Made by a program: the position numbers and the translations under genes. The notes beneath the pieces were generated by a model. It did not search any database, was not told the origin of the DNA, and was given only the letters and a program-made list of their open reading frames with translations. From the NCBI GenBank assembly GCA_011799875.1, contig CM022299.1:32081996-32145995 (forward strand): 64,000 bases of DNA, read 5' to 3'. This stretch comes from Thinopyrum elongatum. Lineage: Eukaryota; Streptophyta; Magnoliopsida; Poales; Poaceae. Below are positions 45,078 to 57,008 of the stretch, piece after piece. Each line of letters begins with the position of its first letter. The stretch's first letter is position 1.

Positions 45078-46884
45078 TTATTGTAGCTAACTGCTCATCA
45101 TGAAAGCTATCATCAATAGGTAGTGGGTCATCAAGGACATTTTCAAGCCTAGACAAGTTATCAGCTACGGGATTCTCTGCTCCTTTTCTATCAGTAATAT
45201 GCAAATCAAATTCTTGTAGCAAGAGAACCCACCTAATGAGTCTAGGTTTAGCATCTTTCTTTTCCATAAGATATTTTATAGCAGCATGATCGGTGTGAAC
45301 AGTCACTTTAGAATCAACAATGTAGGATCTAAATTTATCACAAGCAAACACAACTGCTAAGAATTCTTTTTCAGTAGTAGCATAATTTCGTTGGGCACTG
45401 TCTAGAGTTTTACTAGCATAATGGATAACATTTAGTTTCTTATCAACTCTTTGTCCTAGAACATCACCAATAGCATAATCACTAGCATCACACATAATTT
45501 CAAAAGGCAAGTTCCAATCAGGTGGTTGAACAATAGGTGCAGTAATTAAGGCTTTCTTGAGTGTTTCGAAGGCTTCTAAACAATCATCATCAAAAACAAA
45601 AGGAGTATCCTTTTGCAAAAGATTTGTAAGAGGCCTAGAAATTTTAGAAAAGTCTTTGATAAATCTCCTGTAGAAACCAGCATGACCAAGGAAACTACGA
45701 ATACCTTTGATATCTTTAGGACATGGCATTTTCTCAATTGCATCAACCTTAGCTTTGTCCACCTCAATACCTCTTTCAGAAATTTTATGGCCCAAAACAA
45801 TACCTTCATTGACCATAAAGTGGCACTTCTCCCAATTCTAGACACGATTTGTTTGCTCACATCTCTGCAAAACTCGATCAAGATTGCTTAAACAATCATC
45901 AAAAGATTTCCCATAAACAGAAAAGTCATCCATGAAAACCTCAACAATCTTTTCACAAAAGTCAGAGAATATAGCAGTCATACATCTTTGAAAGGTAGCA
46001 GGTGCATTGCATAAACCAAAAGGCATACCTCTATAAGCATAAGTTCCAAAGGGACAAGTGAAAGTGGTCTTTTCTTCATCAGGTTGAGAAACAGGTATTT
46101 GTGAAAAACCAGAATATCCATCAAGGAAACAAAAAAGTGTGTGCTTTGACAATCTTTCTAGCATTTGATCAATAAAAGGCAAAGGGTAATGATCTTTTCT
46201 AGTTGCTTTGTTTAATTTTTTAAAATCAATTACCATTCTATAGCCTGTAACAATTCTTTGTGGGATGAGTTCATTTTTATCATTAGGAACAACAGTAATT
46301 CCTCCCTTCTTAGGGACACAATGAACAGGACTTACCCACCTACTATCAGCTATAGGATAGATTATACCTGCTTCCAGAAGTTTTAATATTTCCGTTCTTA
46401 CCACTTCTTTCATCTTCGGATTTAACCGACGTTGGCGATCAACAACGGGTTTAGCATCAGGTTCCATATTAATTTTGTGCTAACATAGAGTGGGAATAAT
46501 GCCCTTAAGATCATCAAGAGTATATCCAATAGCAGCTCGGTGCTTCCTTAGAACTTTCAATAGTCTTTCTTCTTCATGTTCTGAAAGGTTAGCACTAATA
46601 ATAACAGGATATATCTTTTTCTCATCAAGATAAGCATATTTCAAAGGGTCTGGCAATTGTTTTAATTCAAACATAGGATCACCTTTAGGTGGAGGAGGAC
46701 CTCCTAGAGTTTCAATAGGAAAATTGTGTTTAAGCAGAGGGCGTTGTTCAAAGAAAATCTCATCTATTTCATTTCTTTCATGCATATGTAAATCATTTTC
46801 ATGGTCTAGCAGATATTGTTCTAAAGGATCAGTAGGAGGCACAGCAATAGAAGCAAGACCAATTATTTCATCCTTACTAGGCAA
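44971..46884 (-). pseudogene. Element E reverse transcriptase / RNase H
   Basis: Domains on the minus strand run in this order. First is a linker, DEIIGLASIAVPPTDPLEQY. RT follows: NPKMKEVVRTEILKLLEAGI, RMVIDFKKLNKATRKDHYPL, FLDGYSGFSQIPVSQPDE, PFGLCNAPATFQRCM and the catalytic FMDDFSVYG. Then come the connection [20 protein letters not shown] and RNase H ([37 protein letters not shown]). TAG stops interrupt at 46482..46480 (canonical Q) and 45840..45838 (canonical L). Otherwise the frame is continuous over about 630 codons. Confidence 0.9.
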
Positions 46885-48506
46885 TTCTTTTTTATGAGGT
46901 TTTGTACTAAACTTGGAAAAGTTAAACTCATGAGACTCATCACCAAAACTGACACCGACAGTTTATTCTTACAATCTATTTTAGCATTAATGGTGTTCAA
47001 GAAAGGTCTACCAAAGATAATGGGACAAAAATCATCTTGTGGGGAACCAAGAACAAGAAAATCAGTAGGATATTTTATTTTCCCACACAAGACTTCAACA
47101 TCTCTAACAATCCCAATTGGTGATATGGTGTCTCTATTAGCAAGTTTAATTGTAACATCTATGTCTTCTATCTCAACGGGTGCTATGTCATTCATAATTT
47201 CCTGATATAAGGTAAAGGGAATAGCACTCACGCTAGCACCTATGTCGCATAAACCATGATAACAGTGATCTCCTATTTTAACTGAGACAACGGGCATGCC
47301 AACAACGGGTCTACGAATATCTGACTTATCAGGTTTGACAATTCTAGTAGCTTCATTACAGAAGTAAATAACATGCCCATCTATATTTTCTTCCAGGAGA
47401 TCCTTAACCATAGCAACACTAGGTTCTACTTTGATTTGTTCATCAGGTTTAGGTGTTCTAATATAACTTTTGTTGACCACAGTTGAAACTTTAGCATGTT
47501 CCTTTATCCTAACAGGGAAAGGTGGTTTCTCAATATAAGCAGTAGGAACAACTGGATCAACATTATAAATAATAGTTTCCTCTTTAGCTGGTACCGGTTC
47601 TTTAATTTCCTTTTTAATAGGTGGGTGATATTTAAACCACTTCTCCTTGGGGAGATCAACATGAGTAGCAAATGATTCACAAAAGGAGGCTACTATCTCA
47701 GAGTCAAGTCCATATTTAGTGGTAAACTTTTGAAAAGCATCGGTATTCATAAAAGATTTAACACAATCATACTTAAGCTTAATTCCTGACTCTTTACCTT
47801 CGTCGAGTTCCCAATCTTCAGAGTTGCATTTAATTCTTTCTAAAATATCCCACCGGAATTCAATGGTCTTCTTCATAAAGGAACCAGTACAAGAAGTATC
47901 AAGCATGGATTGATCATCACGAGAAAGCCGAGCATAAAAATTCTAAATAATAATTTCTCTTGAGAGCTCATGATTGGGGCATGAATATAACATTGACTTA
48001 AGCCTCCCCCAAGCTAGAGCGATACTTTCTCCTTCACGAGGCCAAAAATAATATATGTAATTCCGGTCATGATGAACTAGATGCATAGGATATTTTTTTT
48101 GGTGAAACTCCAATTTCAATCGATTCCAATTCCAAGATCCAATATCATCGCATAGCCTATACCATGCCAATGCCTTTCCCTTCAAAGATAAAGGGAAAAC
48201 CTTCTTCTTAACTTCATCCCCGGGTAAACCTGCAAGCTTAAACAATCCACAAATTTCTTCCACATATATCAAGTGCATATCAGGATGTTTGGTTCCATCT
48301 CCTGCATAAGGATTAGCTAGCAGTTGTTCTATCATACCCGAAGGAATTTCATATTCAATATTTTCAGTAGGTGCAGTAGGTTGAGGGGTAACTAATTGTG
48401 GTTCCGGTCGAGGTGAAGATACCCCGAACAAACCCCTCAAAGGATTGTTTTCCAAAGTAACAAGTGACAATAAATTTGAGCACATAGTAATATTTTTTCT
48501 TACCAA
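46863..48506 (-). pseudogene. Element E gag and protease
   Basis: Gag reads LLSLVTLENNPLRGLFGVSS, then LPGDEVKKKVFPLSLKGKAL and AWYRLCDDIGSWNWNRLK, a Retrotrans_gag core. A TAG at 47945..47943 (canonical Q) lies before NFYARLSRDDQSMLD. Protease shows HGLCDIGASVSAIPFTLYQE (the D-I/L-GAS active site) and PIIFGRPFLNTINAKIDC. A frameshift near 46965 follows, since the downstream FGDESHEFNFSKF is in another frame. The gag N-terminus is missing at the junction with H. The apparent start at 48506 is not the original one. Confidence 0.88.
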
Positions 48507-48510
48507 TTTC

Positions 48511-50156
48511 CATCACGATCCGTCCTGCGACCTCCGATCCAATCACGATCCGTCCCGCGAACTCCGATCTAGTGCCGGACGGACAACACCTCTGCGTTCA
48601 ACACACGTACGGCTTGATGACGCCTTCACCTCCTCGATCCAGCGAGCGATGGTGAAGTAGTAGCTCGAGTCCTCCGACAGCACGACAGCGTGGTGGCGGT
48701 GGTGGTGGAGAAATCTGAGCAGAGCTTCGCTAAGCACTACGGAGAAGAAGAAGGCTATGAGGGAGAGGAAGGGCAGCGCCGTGGCACGAATAGATCTGTA
48801 TGGGTGCGGCTGCCCTCTCTCCCCTACTCTATATATAGGGGGAAGGGTGGAGGGAGGAGGCGCCCCTAGATCCAATCTAGGGGGCGGCGGCCTACAAGGG
48901 GAAACCCTAGATGGGTTTTGGCACCCCACCCCTTAGGAGACTTGGCCCCCAAGGCAAAGGGGTGGTAAACCCTAGGGAGGCGCCCCACCTCCTCTGGTAA
49001 CATGGGAAGGGGGCTTGGGGGCGCACAGCCCCTTAGTGGGCTGGTGTGCCCCCTCCCCTTGGCCCATGAGCGCCCCAACACTTGCCGGGGCCCCCCGAAA
49101 CCCCTTTCGGTCATGCTGGTCATCACCCGGTACCCCCGGAACACTTCCGGACTCCAATACCCTTCGTCCAATATATCAATCTTCAACTCCGGACCATTCC
49201 GGAGTACCTCGTCATGTCCGGGATCTCATCCGGGACTCCAAACAACCTTCGGTAACCACCATAATGACTCCACTATACTTATATCGTCACCAAATGTTAA
49301 GTGTGTAGACCCTGCATGTTCGAGAACTATGCAGGCATGACCGAGACACCTCTACGGTTAATAACCAATAGCGGGACCTGGATGCCCATAATGGTTCCTA
49401 CATATTCTACGAAAATCTTATCGGTCGAACCTCGATGTCAAGGATTCAGCTAATCCCGTATGTAGTTCCCTTTGTCTATCGGTATGTTACTTGCCCGAGA
49501 TTCAATCGTCGGTATCTCCATACCTAGTTCAATCTCGTTACCGGCAAGTCTCTTTACTCGTTCCGTAATACAAGATCCCGTGGCTGAACCATTAGTCACA
49601 TTGCTTGCAAGCTTCTTGTGATGTTGTATTACCGAGTGGGCCCTGAGATACCTCTCCGTCATACGGAGTGACAAATCCCAGTTTTGATCCATGCCAACTC
49701 AACAGACACCCTCGGAGATACCTGTAGAGCACCTTTATAGTCACCTAGTTACGTTGCGACGTTTGGTACACACAAGGTACTCCTCCAGTGTCAGTGAGTT
49801 GCATGATCTCATGGTCATAGGAACATATACTTGACATGCAGAAAACGATAGCAATAAACTTGACACGATCATATGCTACGTTTATAGTTTGGGTCTTGTC
49901 CATCACATCATTCTCCTAATGATGTGATCCCGTTATCAAATGACAACTTAGGTCCATGGCTAGGAAACCATAGCCATCTTTGATCAACGAGCTAGTCCGG
50001 TAGAGGCTTACTAGGGACATGTTGTTGTCTACGTATCCACACATGAATCTGAGTTTCTGATCAATACAATTCTAGCATGGATAATAAATGATTATCATGA
50101 ACAAGGAAATATGATAATAACCAATTTATTATTGCCTCTAGGGCATATTTCCAACA
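48511..50156 (-). repeat. Element H 3' LTR (5' end complete, 3' end truncated)
   Basis: The minus strand starts TGTTGGAAATATGCC at 50156, with the TATA box at 48830-48837 (minus). The low-coordinate end holds a tandem duplication of CACGATCCGTCC-type sequence (about 48512-48570) and then E gag sequence. The boundary is uncertain by about 25 bases. Confidence 0.8.
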
Positions 50157-50175
50157 GTATCCCACTTGCACTAGA
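50157..50175 (-). other. Element H polypurine tract
   Basis: The minus strand reads CTAGTGCAAGTGGGATAC immediately before the LTR start. Confidence 0.7.
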
Positions 50176-50419
50176 GTCAATAATCTAGTTCACATCGCCA
50201 TGTGATTAACACTCATAGTTCACATCGCCATGTGACTAACACCCAAAGAGTTTACTAGAGTCAATAATCTAGTTCACATCACCATGTGATTAACACTCAA
50301 TGAGTTCTGGGGTTTGATCATGTTATGCTTGTGAGAGAGGTTTTAGTCAACGGGTCTGCAACATTCAGATCCGTATGTACTTCGCAAATCTCTATGTCAT
50401 ATTGTAGATGCTGCTACCA

Positions 50420-51296
50420 CGCTCCACTTGGAGCTATTCTAAATGGTTGCTCCACTATACGTATCCGGTTTGCTACTCAGAGTCATCCGGATAGGTGTTA
50501 AATCTTGCATCGACGTCACCCTTTACGCCGAACTCTTTATCACCTCCATAACTGAGAAACATTTCCTTATTCTTCTAAGGATAATTTTGACCGCTGTCCA
50601 GTGATCCACTCCTGGATCACTCTTGTACCCCCTTGCCAGACACGTGGCAAGGCACACATCAGGTGCGGTACACAGCATGGCATATCGTATAGAGCCTATG
50701 GCTAAGGCATAGGGAAAAACCTTTGTCCTTTCTCTTTCTTCTGCCATGGTCGAGCTTTGAGTCTCACTCAAATTCACACCTTACAACTCAGGCAAGAACC
50801 CCTTCTTGGACTTTTTTCATTTTGAACTTCTTCAAAATCATGTCAAGGTATGTGCTCTGTGAAAATCTTATCAGGCATCTTGATCTATCACTATAGATCT
50901 TGATGCCCAACATGTAAGCAGCTTTACCCAGGTCTTCCTTTGAAAAACTCCTTTCAAACAACCCTTTATGCTTTCCAGAAATTCTACATCATTTCTGATC
51001 AACAATATGTCAACCACATATACTTATCAGAAATGTTGTAGTGCTCCCACTCACTTTCTTGTAAATACAAGTTTCTTGTAAACTTTGTATAAACCCACAA
51101 GCTTCGATCACCTCATCAAAGCGTATATTCCAACTTCGAGATGCTTGCTCCAGTCCATAGAAGGATCGCTGGAGCTTGCATACCTTTTAGCATCCTTAGG
51201 ATCGACAAAACCTTCTGGTTGTATCACATACAACCTTTCCTCACGGAAACCGTCAAGGAAACTTTGTTTTGACATCCATCTGCTAGATTTTGTAAA
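50420..51296 (-). pseudogene. Element H RT C-terminal and RNase H remnants
   Basis: Broken pieces include IGSIRYAMLCTAPDVCLA and ARGYKSDPGVDHWTAVK (complement of about 50595-50715), IRKCFSVMEVIK, and upstream fragments such as STYLDMILKKF (complement of about 50815-50850). The RT active-site region around 51000 is out of frame and shows no YVDD box that I can read. Confidence 0.75.
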
Positions 51297-52229
51297 TCAA
51301 AATGAAGCAACTGCTAACATAATTCCAACAGACTTTAGCATCGCTATGAGTGAGAAAGTCTCATCATAGTCAACTCCTTGAACTTGTCGGAAACCCTTTG
51401 CGACAAGTCGAGCTCTACAAATGGTGACATTACCATCAGCGTCTATCTTCTTCTTAAAGATCCATTTATTCTCAATGGCTTGCCGATCATCGAGCAAGTC
51501 CACCAAAGTACATACTTTATTCTCATACATGGATCCTATCTCGGATTTCATGGCTCCTAGCCATTTGTTGGCATCCGGGCCCACCATCGCTTCTCCATAA
51601 CTCATAGGTTCATCGTTGTCCAACAACATGACATCTAAGACAGGGTTACCGTACCACTCAGGAGTAGTACGTATCCTTGTCGACCTATGTGGTTCCATAG
51701 TAACTTGATCTGAAACTTCATGATCACTATCATTAGCTTCCTCTTCAACTGACGTAGGTGTCACAGAAACATCTTTCTGCACTTCACTACTCACTGGTTG
51801 AAGTAAAGGTTCAACAACCTCATCAAGTTCTATCTTCCTCCCACTCAATTCTTTCGAGAGAAACTCTTTCTTGAGAAAGGACCCGTTCTTAGCGACAAAC
51901 ACTTTGCCCTCGGATCTGAGATAGAAGGTATGCCCAATCGTCTCCTTTGCGTATCCTATGAAGATCCATTTGTCCGCTTTGGGTTCAAGCTTATCAGGCT
52001 GAAGCCTTTTCACATAAGCGTTGCAGCCCCAAACCTTAAGAAACGACAACTTAGGTTTCTTGCCAAACCATAATTCATACGGTGTCGTCTCAACGGATTT
52101 AGATGGTGCCCTATATAAAGTGAATGTAGTTGCCTCTAATGCATAACCCCAAAACGATAGTGATATATCGGCAAGATACATCATAGAACGCACCATATCC
52201 AATAAGGTACGATTACGACGTTCGGACAC
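51297..52229 (-). pseudogene. Element H integrase C-terminus to RT N-terminus
   Basis: 310 open codons. MSERRNRTLLDMVRSMMYLA and YGYALEAT-type integrase end, PYELWFGKKPKLSFLKVWGC and WIFIGYAKETIGHTFYLRSE come first. RKIELDEVVE, TPEWYGNPVLDVMLLDNDEP, ENKWIFKKKIDADGNVT and ARLVAKGFRQVQGVDYDETF, the start of RT, follow. It is the longest continuous copia frame in the window. The reading frame upstream (to 52326) is the same, so the start here is not a true initiation site. Confidence 0.88.
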
Positions 52230-52325
52230 ACCATTACACTGTGGTGTTCCAGGCGGCGTCAGTTGTGAAACAATTCCACATTGTCTTAAGTGATTGCCAA
52301 ACTCATAACTCAGATACTCTCCCCT

Positions 52326-52835
52326 TCAATCATATCGTAGGAATTTGATCTTCTTGTTACGATGATTCTCAACTTCACTCTGAAATTGCTTGAACTTTTC
52401 AAATGTTTCAGACTCATGCTTCATCAGGTAAATATACCCATATCTACTCAAATCATCGGTGAAAGTGAGAAAGTAACGATATCCACCGTGCGCGTTAACA
52501 CTCATCGGACCGCACACATCAGTATGTATGATTTCCAACAAGTCAATTGCCCGTTCCATTGTTCCGGAAAACGGGTTTCTAGTCATCTTGCCCATGAGGC
52601 ATGGTTCACATGTGTCAAGTGATTCAAAACCAAGTGACTCCAAAAAACCATCAGCATGGAGTTTCTTCATGCGCTTTACACCAATATGACCTAAGCGGCA
52701 GCGCCACAAGAAAGTGGTATTATCATTATCAACTCTACATCTTTTGGCCTCAATGTTATGAACATGTGTATCACTACGATCGAGATTCAATAAACCATTC
52801 ACCTTGGGTGCATGACCATAGAAGGTATTATTCAT
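52326..52835 (-). pseudogene. Element H GAG-pre-integrase and integrase core
   Basis: From NNTFYGHAPKVNGLLNLD through LWRCRLGHIGVKRMKKLHAD, LDTCEPCLMGKM and LEIIHTDVCGPMSVNAHGGY to YLMKHESETFEKFKQFQSE. It ends in a TGA at 52328..52326, where the family has DRGGEYLSYEF (CGA to TGA). The frame continues beyond to GIVSQLTPPGTPQCNGVSER. Confidence 0.88.
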
Positions 52836-52951
52836 GTAAACAGAATAACCATTATTCTTTGACTTAAATGAATAACCCTATTGCAATAAACACGATCTAA
52901 TCATGTTCATGCTCAACACAGACACCAAATAACATTTATCTAGGTTCAACA

Positions 52952-53950
52952 CTAATCTCGAAGGTAGAGGGAGCGTGCGATGGTGATCACATCAACCTTG
53001 GAAACACTTCCAACACACATCATCACCTCGCCCTTAGCTAGTCTCCGTTTATTCCGTAGCTTTTGTTTCGAGTTACCAATGTTAGCAACTGAACCGGTAT
53101 CTAATACCCAGGTGCTACTAGGAGTACTAGTAAGGTACACATCAATAACACGTATATCAAATATACTTTTGTTGAAGTTGCCAGCCTTCTTATCTATCAA
53201 GTATTTGGGGTAGTTCCGCTACCAGCGACCGTTCCCCTTATAATAGAAGCACTTAGTCTCGGGTTTGGGTTCAACCTTGGGTTTCTTCACTAGAGCGGCA
53301 ACTGGCTTGCCATTCATGAAGTTTCCCTTCTTGCCCTTGCCCTTCTTGAAACCAGTGGTCTTGTTAACCATCAACACTTGATGCTCCTTCTTGATTTCTA
53401 CCTCCGCGGCCTACCGTGAACTGCTCCGGGATCATCTCCATCCCTTGCATGTTATAGTTCATCACGAAGTTCTAGTAGCTTGGTGATAGTGTCTGGAGAA
53501 CTCTGTCAATCACTTTCTTATCTGGAAGATTAACTCCCACTTGATTCAAGCGATTGTAGCACCCAGACATTCTGAGCACATGCTCACTGGCTGAGCTATT
53601 CTCCTCCATCTTGTAGGCAAAGAACTTGTCAAAGGTCTCATACCTCTCAACACGGGCATGAGCCTGAAATACCAATTTCAGCTCTTAGAACATCTCATAT
53701 GTTCCATGGTGTTCAAAACGCCTTAGGAGTCCGTATTCTAAGCCGTAAAGCATGGCGCACTAAACTATCAAGTAGTAATTATAACGTGTCTGCCAGATGT
53801 TCACAACATCCACAGACGACGATAAAGGGATTGGCACACCGAGCGGTGCATCAAGGACATAAGCCTTCTGTGCAGCAGTGAGGACAATCCTCAGACTACG
53901 GACCTAGTCCGCAAAATTGCTTACAATATCTTTCAACTTAGTCTTTCTCT
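52952..53950 (-). pseudogene. Element H gag and protease, broken
   Basis: Gag pieces are RIVLTAAQKAYVLDAPLG (near 53890), VFQAHARVERYETFDKFFAY, MSGCYNRLNQVGVNLPDKK and NFVMNYNMQG. The zinc knuckle has lost cysteines (CFYYKG..NYPKY). The protease reads TWVLDTGSVANIGN. TAG stops at 53762..53760 and 53474..53472 are shared with elements A and B. The frame again ends SLYLRD-stop (52952). Confidence 0.82.
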
Positions 53951-55239
53951 AGGAACGTATTAAAACTGGGAGCTATAGCGCGAGCTATTGATCTACAACA
54001 TAAATTTGCAAAGGTAACTTAGACTATTGTTCATGATAAAAGAGTTCAATTAATCATATTACCTAAGAACTCCCACTCAAATCAACATCCCTCCGGTTGT
54101 CCGAGTGTAACACGATCCAAATTCACCAACCCAAGTCCGATCATCACGTGAGATGAGGTGGTTTCAATGGTGAACATCTCCATGTTGATCATATCTACTA
54201 TATGACTCGTGTTCGACCTTTCAGTCTCTTGTGTTCCGAGGCCATGTCTGTACATGCTAGGCTCGTCAAGTTTAACCCAAGTGTTCCGCATGTGCAAAAC
54301 TGGCTTGCACCCGTTGTATGTGAACGTAGAGTCTATCACACCCGATCATCACGTGGTGCTTCGAAACGACGAACTTTCGCAACGGTGCACACTTGGGGAG
54401 AGCACAATTTTATCTTGAAATTTTAGTGAGGGATCACCTTATAATGCTGCCGTCATCCTAAGCAAAATAAGATGCATAAAAGGATTAACATCACATGCAA
54501 ATCATAAGTGACATGATATGGCCATCAACTCGTGCTTTTGATCTCCATCTCCAAAGCACCGGCATGATCTCCATCGTCACCGGCATGACACCATGATCTC
54601 CATCATTGTGTCGCCATCGGGGTTGTCACGCCAACCATGCTTCTACTACTATTGCTACCGCTTAGCGATAAAGTAAAGCATTACATAGCGCTTAATGATT
54701 GACACGCAGGTCATACAATAATTAAAGACAACCCTATGGCTCCTGCCGGTTGCCGTATGCATTGACATGCAAGTCGATATAAACTATTACAAACATGATC
54801 ATCTCATACATCAAATATATATCATCATGTCTTTGGCCATATCATATCACAACATACCCTGCAAAAACAAGTTAGATGTCCTCTAATTGTTGTTGCATGT
54901 TTTACGTGGCTGCTATGGGTATCTAGCAAGAACGATTCTTACCTACGCAAAGCCACAACGGTGATATGCAAGTTGCTATTTCACCTTCTACAAGGACCAC
55001 CTTTGTCGAATCCGATTCAACTAAGGTGGGAGAGACAGACACCCGCCAGCCATCTTTATGCAACAAAGTCACATGTCTGTCGATGGAACCGGTCTTATGT
55101 ACGTGGACATGTAAAGTTGGTCCGGGCCACTTCATCCCACAATACCGCCGAATCAAGAAAAGACCAAGGAAGGAAGCAATCTAAATATCAACGCCCACAA
55201 ACTCCTTTGTGTTCTACTCGTGATGTCATCTACGCATAG
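53951..55239 (-). other. Element H leader
   Basis: Non-coding leader homologous to those of B and G. Small deletions only. Confidence 0.65.
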
Positions 55240-55257
55240 ACCTAGCTCTGATACCAC
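55240..55257 (-). other. Element H primer-binding site
   Basis: The minus strand reads GTGGTATCAGAGCTAGG directly after the LTR. It matches the initiator-Met tRNA complement over TGGTATCAGAGC. Confidence 0.85.
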
Positions 55258-56244
55258 TATAGGGGAACGTTGCATGAGAAACAAAAAAAATTCCTACGCT
55301 CACCAAGATCCAATCTAGGAGATGACCATCTATGAGAGGAGAGATTGCATCTACATACCCTTGTAGATCGCTAAGCGGAAGCGTTAAGAAACGCGGTTGA
55401 TGTAGTCGAACGTCTTCGTGAACCAATCACGATCCGTCCCGTGAACTCCGATCTAGTGCCGAACGGACGACACCTCCGCGTTCAACACATGTACGGCTTG
55501 ATGACGCCTTCACCTCCTCGATCCAGCAAGCGATGGTGAAGTATTAGCTCGAGTCCTCCGACAGCACGACGGCGTGGTGGTGGTGGTGGTGGAGAAATCT
55601 CAGCAGAGCTTCGCTAAGCACTACGGAGAAGAAGATGGCTATGAGGGAGAGGAAGGGCAGCGCCGTGGCACGAATATATCTGTATGGGTGCGGCTGCCCT
55701 CTCTCCCCTCCTCTATATATAGGGGGAAGGGTGGAGGGAGGAGGCGCCCCTAGATCCAATATAGGGGGCAGCGGCCTACAAGGGGAAACCCTAGATGGGT
55801 TTTGGCCCCCCCACCCCTTAGGAGACTTGGCCCCCAAGGCAAAGGGGTGGGAAACCCTAGGGAGGCGCCCCACCTCCTCTGGTAATGTGAGAAGGGGGCT
55901 TGGGGGCGCACAGCCCCTTAGTGGGCTGGTGTGCCCCCTCCCCTTGGCCCATGAGGCCCCCCAACACTTGCCGGGGCCCCCCGAAACCCCTTTCGGTCAT
56001 GCTGGTCCTCACTCGGTACCCCCGGAACACTTCCGGACTCCAATACCCTTCGTCCAATATATCAATCTTTACCTCCGGACCATTCCGGAGTTCCTCGTCA
56101 CATCTGAGATCTCATCCGGGACTCCAAACAACCTGGATGCCCATAATGGTTCCTACATATTCTACGAAGATCTTATCGGTCGAACCTGATCGATGTCAAG
56201 GATTCAGCTAATCCCGTATGTAGTTCGCTTTGTCTATCGGTATG
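55258..56244 (-). repeat. Element H 5' LTR, truncated by element I
   Basis: It begins TATAGGGGAACG on the plus strand (TGTTGGGG in relatives), with the TATA box at 55714-55721 (minus). A 131-bp deletion at 56131-56134 lies between ACCT repeats, compared with 49245-49379. Confidence 0.85.
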
Positions 56245-56783
56245 TGTCGCGGAATCGTCACGGCAGATGTCCTAGTGTGAGGACTTAGTCGTGGAGCCAT
56301 CGCAATGAGGTTAGCTTAAAGGGGTTAATCAGGACAAAGGACACGTGGAGTTTATACTGGTTCGACCCCTTGCGGTGAAGGTGAAAGCCTAATCCAGTTT
56401 GAGGTGGTATTGCTAGGGTTTCGATGACCAGGGAGCGAATACGCTTAACCTGGCTCTCGATCTGTTGTCTCTCGTCCTAAACCGCTGCCGGGTCATCCCT
56501 TTATATCCACAGGTTGACGCCCGGCGGTTCACAGAATCCCGGCCGGCTCATAAACGTGTCCGGCTTGGTATCCACTCTTTCCTATCTTACAATACAAGTC
56601 ATATACTTATGGCGGTTTACATCTATGGGCCCTAACTCGCCTTTGGGCTTTGGGCCTTCTTATTAAGTCTCCTTCGTAAGTCGCCATCTTCTATGTCTTC
56701 ATGGGCTTCAATACAGGTAAACCACTATGAGCATAACCCGGCCCCTCCTGGGCGGTTTATACTCAATAGTTATATCCCCAACA
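56245..56783 (-). repeat. Element I 3' LTR (539 bp)
   Basis: Plus-strand ends are TGTCGCGGAATCG and ATATCCCCAACA. A TATAAA box is on the minus strand at 56505..56500. Confidence 0.85.
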
Positions 56784-56796
56784 TTAGGCCCCAGGT
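56784..56796 (-). other. Element I polypurine tract
   Basis: The minus strand reads ACCTGGGGCCTAA immediately before the LTR start TGTTGGGG. Confidence 0.7.
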
Positions 56797-57000
56797 TGAT
56801 GTGAACTTGTTCATATCAATCTTCAATACTTGACTTAGAAAAAATCCTTCATCATTAGTCCTTATGAAAATTTATAACCCGCCATGACATCTGCTCACAG
56901 CATTGTGCTAACCCGCCATGATGTCATCTTGCATTACTATCGCACGAGGCCCAAATCTCAGCCTCCTTGATTCCCGCGCATGCCATCTATCCATTCACCT

Positions 57001-57008
57001 TTTAAATA
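57001..57008 (+). promoter_or_regulatory. Putative TATA box of the antisense accessory gene
   Basis: TTTAAATA is followed by CT-rich, CG-rich leader sequence (57030-57189), which ends at a splice donor. Position and composition fit a separate plant promoter. Function is inferred. Confidence 0.5.

Larger units (their letters stand above)
41270..48510 (-). mobile_element. Element E: Athila-lineage Ty3-gypsy, truncated at both ends
   Basis: The minus strand carries gag, protease, RT (FMDDFSVYG box), RNase H and integrase, followed by a long 3' region. It ends in only the first ~130 bases of a D-type LTR (41270-41401), which abuts F's truncated 3' LTR. The 5' end stops inside gag at about 48,510, where the LTR of copia H begins. 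No target duplication is visible. The coding part has three stops and two frameshifts. Confidence 0.88.
48511..56244 (-). mobile_element. Element H: BARE/Angela-like copia, both LTRs truncated
   Basis: The 3' LTR is about 48511-50156, the internal region is 50157-55257 and the 5' LTR is 55258-56244. The 3' LTR begins TGTTGGAAATATGCCC (minus) and lacks roughly its last 150 bases at the E junction. The 5' LTR is cut off by insertion of element I. LTRs differ at about 12 of 265 compared sites (4-5 percent by eye). Domain order gag, PR, IN, RT is copia. It has many stops. Confidence 0.9.
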
